DNA of 8,441 nt from DATIBL01 sp035457505 (GTDB lineage Bacteria; Patescibacteriota; Minisyncoccia; Phycocordibacterales; UBA6899): positions 1 to 8,441 of the forward strand of contig DATIBL010000093.1 of NCBI GenBank assembly GCA_035457505.1, given 5' to 3'. The stretch's first letter is position 1. Each line of letters starts with the position of its first letter. The position numbers were made by a program, and so were the translations under genes. This document shows positions 5,433 to 8,441 of this stretch, one piece after another. A model generated the notes under the pieces. That model did not search any database. It saw only the letters and a list, made by a program, of their open reading frames with translations, and had not been told where the DNA came from.

Positions 5433-6674
5433 ATGCGACAGTCACAGCTATTCACCCGGACCCGTCGGGAAGCGCCCAAGGACGAGGTGGCCAAGAACGC
5501 CCAGCTGCTTATCCGCGCGGGCTATATCGATAAACTCCAGGCGGGCGTGTACACCTATCTCCCGCTCGGCCTTCGCGTATTGAAGAAGATCGAGACTATT
5601 ATCCGCGAGGAAATGAACGCCATGGGCGGGCAGGAGGTGCTCATGCCGTCGTTTCATCCCAAAGAGCTTTGGCAGAAGACTGGGCGTTGGGATGCGATGG
5701 ATGATCTGTATAAGGTGAGCGATACGTCGGGCCGCGAGAATGCACTCGGGCCGACGCATGAGGAAGTCGTCACACCGCTCGCGGGGACGTTTCTCTCGTC
5801 GTACCGCGATCTTCCGATGTACATCTACCAGTTTCAGAACAAATTCCGCATGGAGCTCCGCGCCAAGTCGGGCATTCTCCGCGGGAGGGAGTTCATCATG
5901 AAGGATTTTTACTCGTTCCACCGGGACGAGGCGGATCTTGCGGAATACTATGCGCAAATGAAAGACGCCTATGCGCGCGTGTTTGAGCGAGCGGGAATCG
6001 GCGAGCGGACGTATCTCACCTATGCATCGGGCGGCAGCTTCTCCAAGTATTCGCACGAGTTCCAGATGCTCACCGACGTCGGCGAAGATCTGATCGCCAT
6101 CTGCGACAAGTGCCAGATCGCCATCAACAAAGAGATCCGCGAGGATCAACCCAATTGCCCTGAGTGCGGATCGAGCGATCTGCACGAAGAGAAGGCGATC
6201 GAAGTGGGAAACATCTTCGAGCTCAAGACCAAGTTCTCCGACGCGTTCGGGCTCTCGTACAAAGACGAAGCAGGGAAGGACCAGCCGGTCGTCATGGGCT
6301 GCTACGGCATCGGCCTCGGACGCCTCATGGGTTCCGTGGTCGAGGCATATGCCGACGAGAAGGGTATCGTTTGGCCTGACGCCATCGCGCCGTATCGCGT
6401 GCATGTTCTCGCGCTCGGAAAGGAGGGCGAGGAGTCATTTACTGAAGCGGAGAAGCTGTGCGCAGAACTTGAAGCCGGAGGCGTCGAGGTGCTCTTTGAC
6501 GACCGCGACGCAGGCGCAGGCGAAAAGTTCGCCGATGCTGATCTTCTTGGTCTTCCGCATCGCATTGTCGTGTCCAAGAAAACGCTTGCCGAGGGGAAGG
6601 TGGAATACAAAGCGCGCGGATCGTCCGAAGCAATCCTGTGCACTGCGAACGAAGCGATCGAGAAGCTCGCGTAG
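5433..6674 (+). CDS. proS: Prolyl-tRNA synthetase, short form without the editing insertion
   Basis: Class II synthetase that charges tRNA-Pro. From the ATG at 5433 it is 413 residues, against about 570 for standard bacterial ProRS. Visible features: MRQSQLFTRT N-terminus, motif 1 region about 50-70, the PTHEE loop (107-111), motif 2 in FRMELRAKSGILRGREF (138-154), HEFQ (208-211), motif 3 GCYGIGLGRLMG (289-300) and the anticodon-binding domain (about 320-413). Between motifs 2 and 3 the roughly 180-residue INS editing domain is absent. In its place is CDKC (224-227) ... CPEC (242-245), a likely zinc knuckle. Short ProRS proteins of this kind are, as I recall, usual in CPR bacteria. The ATG at 5424 is rejected because it lies in the -10 box and the N-terminus fits the family better from 5433. 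It converges on gene B1. Confidence 0.96.
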   Translation: MRQSQLFTRTRREAPKDEVAKNAQLLIRAGYIDKLQAGVYTYLPLGLRVLKKIETIIREEMNAMGGQEVLMPSFHPKELWQKTGRWDAMDDLYKVSDTSGRENALGPTHEEVVTPLAGTFLSSYRDLPMYIYQFQNKFRMELRAKSGILRGREFIMKDFYSFHRDEADLAEYYAQMKDAYARVFERAGIGERTYLTYASGGSFSKYSHEFQMLTDVGEDLIAICDKCQIAINKEIREDQPNCPECGSSDLHEEKAIEVGNIFELKTKFSDAFGLSYKDEAGKDQPVVMGCYGIGLGRLMGSVVEAYADEKGIVWPDAIAPYRVHVLALGKEGEESFTEAEKLCAELEAGGVEVLFDDRDAGAGEKFADADLLGLPHRIVVSKKTLAEGKVEYKARGSSEAILCTANEAIEKLA

Positions 6675-6699
6675 GGTTCGAATGGACTCAAAAACAAAA

Positions 6700-6725
6700 G
6701 CCTCGCATGCAACGTCATGCGAGGC
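6700..6725 (-). terminator. Terminator between proS and B1
   Basis: 10-bp perfect stem GCCTCGCATG / CATGCGAGGC with a 6-base loop. On the minus strand it begins 2 bases after the B1 stop and is followed by TTTTGTTTTTGA. On the plus strand it lies 25 bases after proS without a T tract, so it mainly serves B1. Confidence 0.85.
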
Positions 6726-6727
6726 GA

Positions 6728-7009
6728 TCAGGTCATATCGACGAGAACTGAACGCAGCTTCTTGCGAACAGCGTTCGTGTATTCGCTGGTGATCCGGGGA
6801 TCGGACGAGAGCTGTTCGGCTGCAAGGATCATGATGAGAACGCCGAGATCCTCTTCGGTCATGTCGTCCTGGCTCATGATGATGCCGCGGAGCGATACTG
6901 TGACCGGGTTCGCTTTTTCCATCTCGAAGTACGCGAGCGACATGAGCGACATCATTTCTTTGACGCGCTGCTCTGTCAGGTTTGGGTAGAATTTTTTGGC
7001 GACAGACAT
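6728..7009 (-). CDS. Unrecognised small protein, family B copy 1
   Basis: A 93-residue, mostly alpha-helical-looking protein with no signal peptide. It is clearly related to the next gene, B2. Shared features are F(Y/F)P near residue 7, a helix with an (R)-(V/I)-(K/E) start ending in AY (13-27), a hydrophobic helix (about 53-67), DPRI (70-73), and an identical-style C-terminus: R-S-x-L-V-D-x-T as the last eight residues. The start at 7009 has AGGAG (complement of 7019-7023) 9 bases upstream within a purine-rich tract. The gene stands alone, with a hairpin terminator 2 bases past its stop. I do not recognise the family; size and helix pattern would suit a small dimerising or partner-binding protein, but this is only a guess. 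Confidence 0.8.
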   Translation of the reverse strand: MSVAKKFYPNLTEQRVKEMMSLMSLAYFEMEKANPVTVSLRGIIMSQDDMTEEDLGVLIMILAAEQLSSDPRITSEYTNAVRKKLRSVLVDMT

Positions 7010-7035
7010 GGCACGCCACTCCTCCCTCCTTCCTG

Positions 7036-7065
7036 ATAGTACTCTCTGCGCCCGCGCCTCCGCAA
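7036..7065 (-). promoter_or_regulatory. Weak candidate promoter of B1
   Basis: On the minus strand: TTGCGG (complement of 7060-7065), 18-base spacer, TACTAT (complement of 7036-7041; 4 of 6). The region between the B2 terminator and B1 is short, so if B1 has its own promoter it must lie here. Confidence 0.35.
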
Positions 7066-7071
7066 GAAGAA

Positions 7072-7092
7072 CGCCCCGCGGTACGCGGGGCG
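7072..7092 (-). terminator. Terminator of B2
   Basis: 9-bp perfect stem CGCCCCGCG / CGCGGGGCG with loop GTA, starting 4 bases after the B2 stop on the minus strand. It is followed by TTCTTCTT, a moderate T tract. Confidence 0.7.
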
Positions 7093-7096
7093 AATG

Positions 7097-7390
7097 CTAG
7101 GTGCAGTCAACGAGCTCGGAGCGGATCTCCTGAATGAGCTTTCTGGGAAGCTCTCGCGCGATCCGGGGATCGCACGCGGTGAGATGGGCGACGGCGATCA
7201 CTGACAGGCGAAGTAAGTCTGCGAGTGCTTGCGGATTGAGCTTCTCATCCGTTGGGTAGATGGTCGAGGATCTGGTCGGAATCGCTATCCCTTTTGCGCT
7301 GAGCGCAGCGTAGGCCTGATCGAGGAGAACCGAGATCTTCTCGATCCTGTCGTCGGTGGCGCTTGGAAAGAAATGTGTGAGTATCGGCAT
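7097..7390 (-). CDS. Unrecognised small protein, family B copy 2
   Basis: A 97-residue helical-looking paralogue of B1. Aligned features are FFPSATDDRIEK (7-18) against FYPNLTEQRVKE in B1, the AY at 27-28, a hydrophobic helix (55-70), DPRI (74-77), and the C-terminal IRSELVDCT against LRSVLVDMT. A middle segment (35-50) is longer and not conserved. The start at 7390 is chosen because the longer open frame begins with a TTG that is the first part of the -35 box, and because this start aligns with B1. Only a weak GAG-type ribosome site precedes it. It diverges from the second mreB. Function unknown; the strict C-terminus suggests that end is used for binding or packing. Confidence 0.78.
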   Translation of the reverse strand: MPILTHFFPSATDDRIEKISVLLDQAYAALSAKGIAIPTRSSTIYPTDEKLNPQALADLLRLSVIAVAHLTACDPRIARELPRKLIQEIRSELVDCT

Positions 7391-7419
7391 GAGCGATCTC
7401 GCGGAGCATACTGGAGCAC

Positions 7420-7447
7420 AGTCTAGTCGTTCACGGAAGGGTGTCAA
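7420..7447 (-). promoter_or_regulatory. Promoter of B2
   Basis: On the minus strand: perfect -35 TTGACA (complement of 7442-7447), 16-base spacer, -10 TAGACT (complement of 7420-7425; 4 of 6). Predicted leader is about 23 bases. Same -35 and spacer as the A2 promoter. Confidence 0.65.
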
Positions 7448-7502
7448 TTAGGTAAAAAGTTCGTTCTGTACGAATTCGGCGATACCATAAGCGGTCCGTC
7501 AA

Positions 7503-7530
7503 CGAAACGCATCTCGCGATATGCATTTCG
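7503..7530. repeat. Inverted repeat just upstream of the mreB2 promoter
   Basis: Arms CGAAACGCAT (7503-7512) and ATGCATTTCG (7521-7530), nine of ten positions paired, 8-base spacer. It ends two bases before the -35 box of mreB2 and lies about 55 bases from the divergent B2 promoter. It could be a regulator site; no T tract follows, so it is not a terminator. Confidence 0.35.
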
Positions 7531-7532
7531 CC

Positions 7533-7561
7533 TTTACTCCATGCCATCCCTCAATTAGAAT
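7533..7561 (+). promoter_or_regulatory. Promoter of mreB2, nearly leaderless
   Basis: TTTACT (7533-7538), 17-base spacer, TAGAAT (7556-7561; 5 of 6). Nine bases separate it from the ATG at 7571, so the mRNA would begin 0-3 bases before the start codon. No Shine-Dalgarno. Confidence 0.65.
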
Positions 7562-7570
7562 GACGCCACC

Positions 7571-8441
7571 ATGTTAGAGCGCTTTTACGGGATGTGGGGG
7601 AGTGATATCGGGATCGACCTCGGGACCGCAAATACCCTTGTCTACCTTCGCGATCACGGGATCATCATCGACGAACCGTCTGTTGTTGCGCTCAATACCA
7701 AGACTAACCGCGTGGTCGCAGTCGGCACCGATGCCAAACAAATGCTCGGCCGCACGCCGGGGCATGTGACGGCAATCCGTCCGCTCGTGGATGGCGTCAT
7801 TTCGGATTTCGAAGTAACCGAAGAAATGCTCGCGCACCTGATCGGCAAAGCGCAGCGTCTCTCTAAGAAGCAGGGTCGGCCTCGCGTTGTCATCGGCGTG
7901 CCATCCGGGATCACCAATGTCGAGACGCGCGCAGTCCGCGATGCAGCGGTCAACGCTGGCGCCCGCGAAGTATATATTGTCGAAGAGCCGATGGCTGCAG
8001 CGATCGGTATTCGTCTCCCGGTCCGCGAGCCGGTTGGTTCGATGGTGATCGACATCGGAGGCGGAACGACCGACATCGCGGTGATCTCGCTCGGCGGCAT
8101 CGTAAATTCAAAGAATCTCAAGATTGCCGGAGATCGCTTCAACGACGACATCATTTCGTACATCCGCGATGAGTTCAAGATTCTGATCGGCGAGCGGACA
8201 GCAGAGAACGTGAAGATCGCGATCGGGTCGGCGACCAAGCCCAAAGAAACGATCGAATCGTCCATCCGCGGCCGCGATCTCCTGACCGGCCTCCCACGCG
8301 AGGTTGTCGTCACGGATTCTGATATCCGCGAGGCGCTTGCCCCATCGGTGCAGGTGCTCGTCGAATCCACAAAAGAAGTCCTCGAAACCACGCCTCCGGA
8401 GATTCTTGCCGATGTCATGCATCGGGGAATCGTCCTGGTCG
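7571..8441 (+). CDS. mreB: MreB actin-like shape protein, second paralogue (3' end cut by the window)
   Basis: First 290 residues of an MreB, running off the window end. This copy looks more canonical than the first: phosphate-1 loop DIGIDLGTANTLVY (12-25), VPSGITNVETRAVRDAA (110-126), VEEPMAAAIG (137-146), phosphate-2 loop DIGGGTTD (161-168), GRDLLTGLPRE (234-244). The frame breaks off at HRGIVLV, just before the expected adenosine loop. An N-terminal MLERFYGMWG could act as a short amphipathic membrane anchor, as in other MreB proteins. The first copy at the other end of the window differs at many aligned positions, so the two are old paralogues that may co-assemble or have separate roles. 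Start chosen from the family N-terminus and the -10 box; the ATG at 7592 would remove the anchor. Confidence 0.96.
   Translation, partial: MLERFYGMWGSDIGIDLGTANTLVYLRDHGIIIDEPSVVALNTKTNRVVAVGTDAKQMLGRTPGHVTAIRPLVDGVISDFEVTEEMLAHLIGKAQRLSKKQGRPRVVIGVPSGITNVETRAVRDAAVNAGAREVYIVEEPMAAAIGIRLPVREPVGSMVIDIGGGTTDIAVISLGGIVNSKNLKIAGDRFNDDIISYIRDEFKILIGERTAENVKIAIGSATKPKETIESSIRGRDLLTGLPREVVVTDSDIREALAPSVQVLVESTKEVLETTPPEILADVMHRGIVLV

Noticed and set aside
6673..6690. GGTTCGAAT just after proS, resembling a tRNA T-loop
   Set aside because: No cloverleaf can be built around it and the space to the terminator is far too short.
1..8441. CRISPR array, insertion sequence, prophage, rRNA or complete tRNA gene
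   Set aside because: No regularly spaced repeats, transposase or phage proteins, and no recognisable rRNA or tRNA sequence were found on either strand.

Overview
The window looks like a contig from an uncultivated bacterium of the Candidate Phyla Radiation (Patescibacteria, probably the Parcubacteria side). The reasons are two divergent mreB paralogues, a prolyl-tRNA synthetase of about 413 residues in which the usual editing insertion is replaced by a small CxxC...CxxC knob, a minimal DNA polymerase III delta'-like protein, and a very compact layout. TGA ends several genes here, so UGA is a stop and the UGA-recoding CPR lineages are unlikely. The first 38 bases are not genomic: they match an Illumina read-2 adapter plus 4 bases, so real sequence begins near base 39.

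Layout. 41-790 (+): 3' two-thirds of a first mreB. 843-2411 (-): three tandem paralogues of an unrecognised small-protein family (A1, A2, A3), each with its own terminator, with good promoters visible for A1 and A2 and only a weak candidate for A3. 2502-3221 (+): delta'-like clamp-loader subunit. 3222-3438: no open gene, but strong RNA secondary structure (a terminator-like hairpin, then a rod with a 13 x 13 central bubble). 3439-3567 (-): a 42-residue small protein with a near-perfect Shine-Dalgarno and a strong promoter. 3712-6674 (+): frr, rseP-type site-2 protease, proS. 6728-7390 (-): two tandem paralogues of a second unrecognised small-protein family (B1, B2). 7571 to the end (+): the 5' part of a second mreB.

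The plus strand carries housekeeping genes for replication, ribosome recycling, membrane proteolysis, tRNA charging and cell shape. The minus strand carries only small genes of unknown function, slotted singly between them. The two sets are expressed differently. The + strand transcription-unit heads (holB-like, frr, proS, mreB2) have a -10 box ending 6 to 10 bases before the ATG, implying leaderless or nearly leaderless mRNAs. The minus-strand genes have -10 boxes far enough upstream for roughly 20-60-base leaders, and four of the six have a clear Shine-Dalgarno. Three of them (A1, A2, B2) share TTGAC(A/T) with a 16-base spacer.

The most interesting unexplained items are the two tandem paralogue families, the structured RNA candidate at 3277-3439 with the small ORF read toward it from the other strand, and the leaderless/leadered split.
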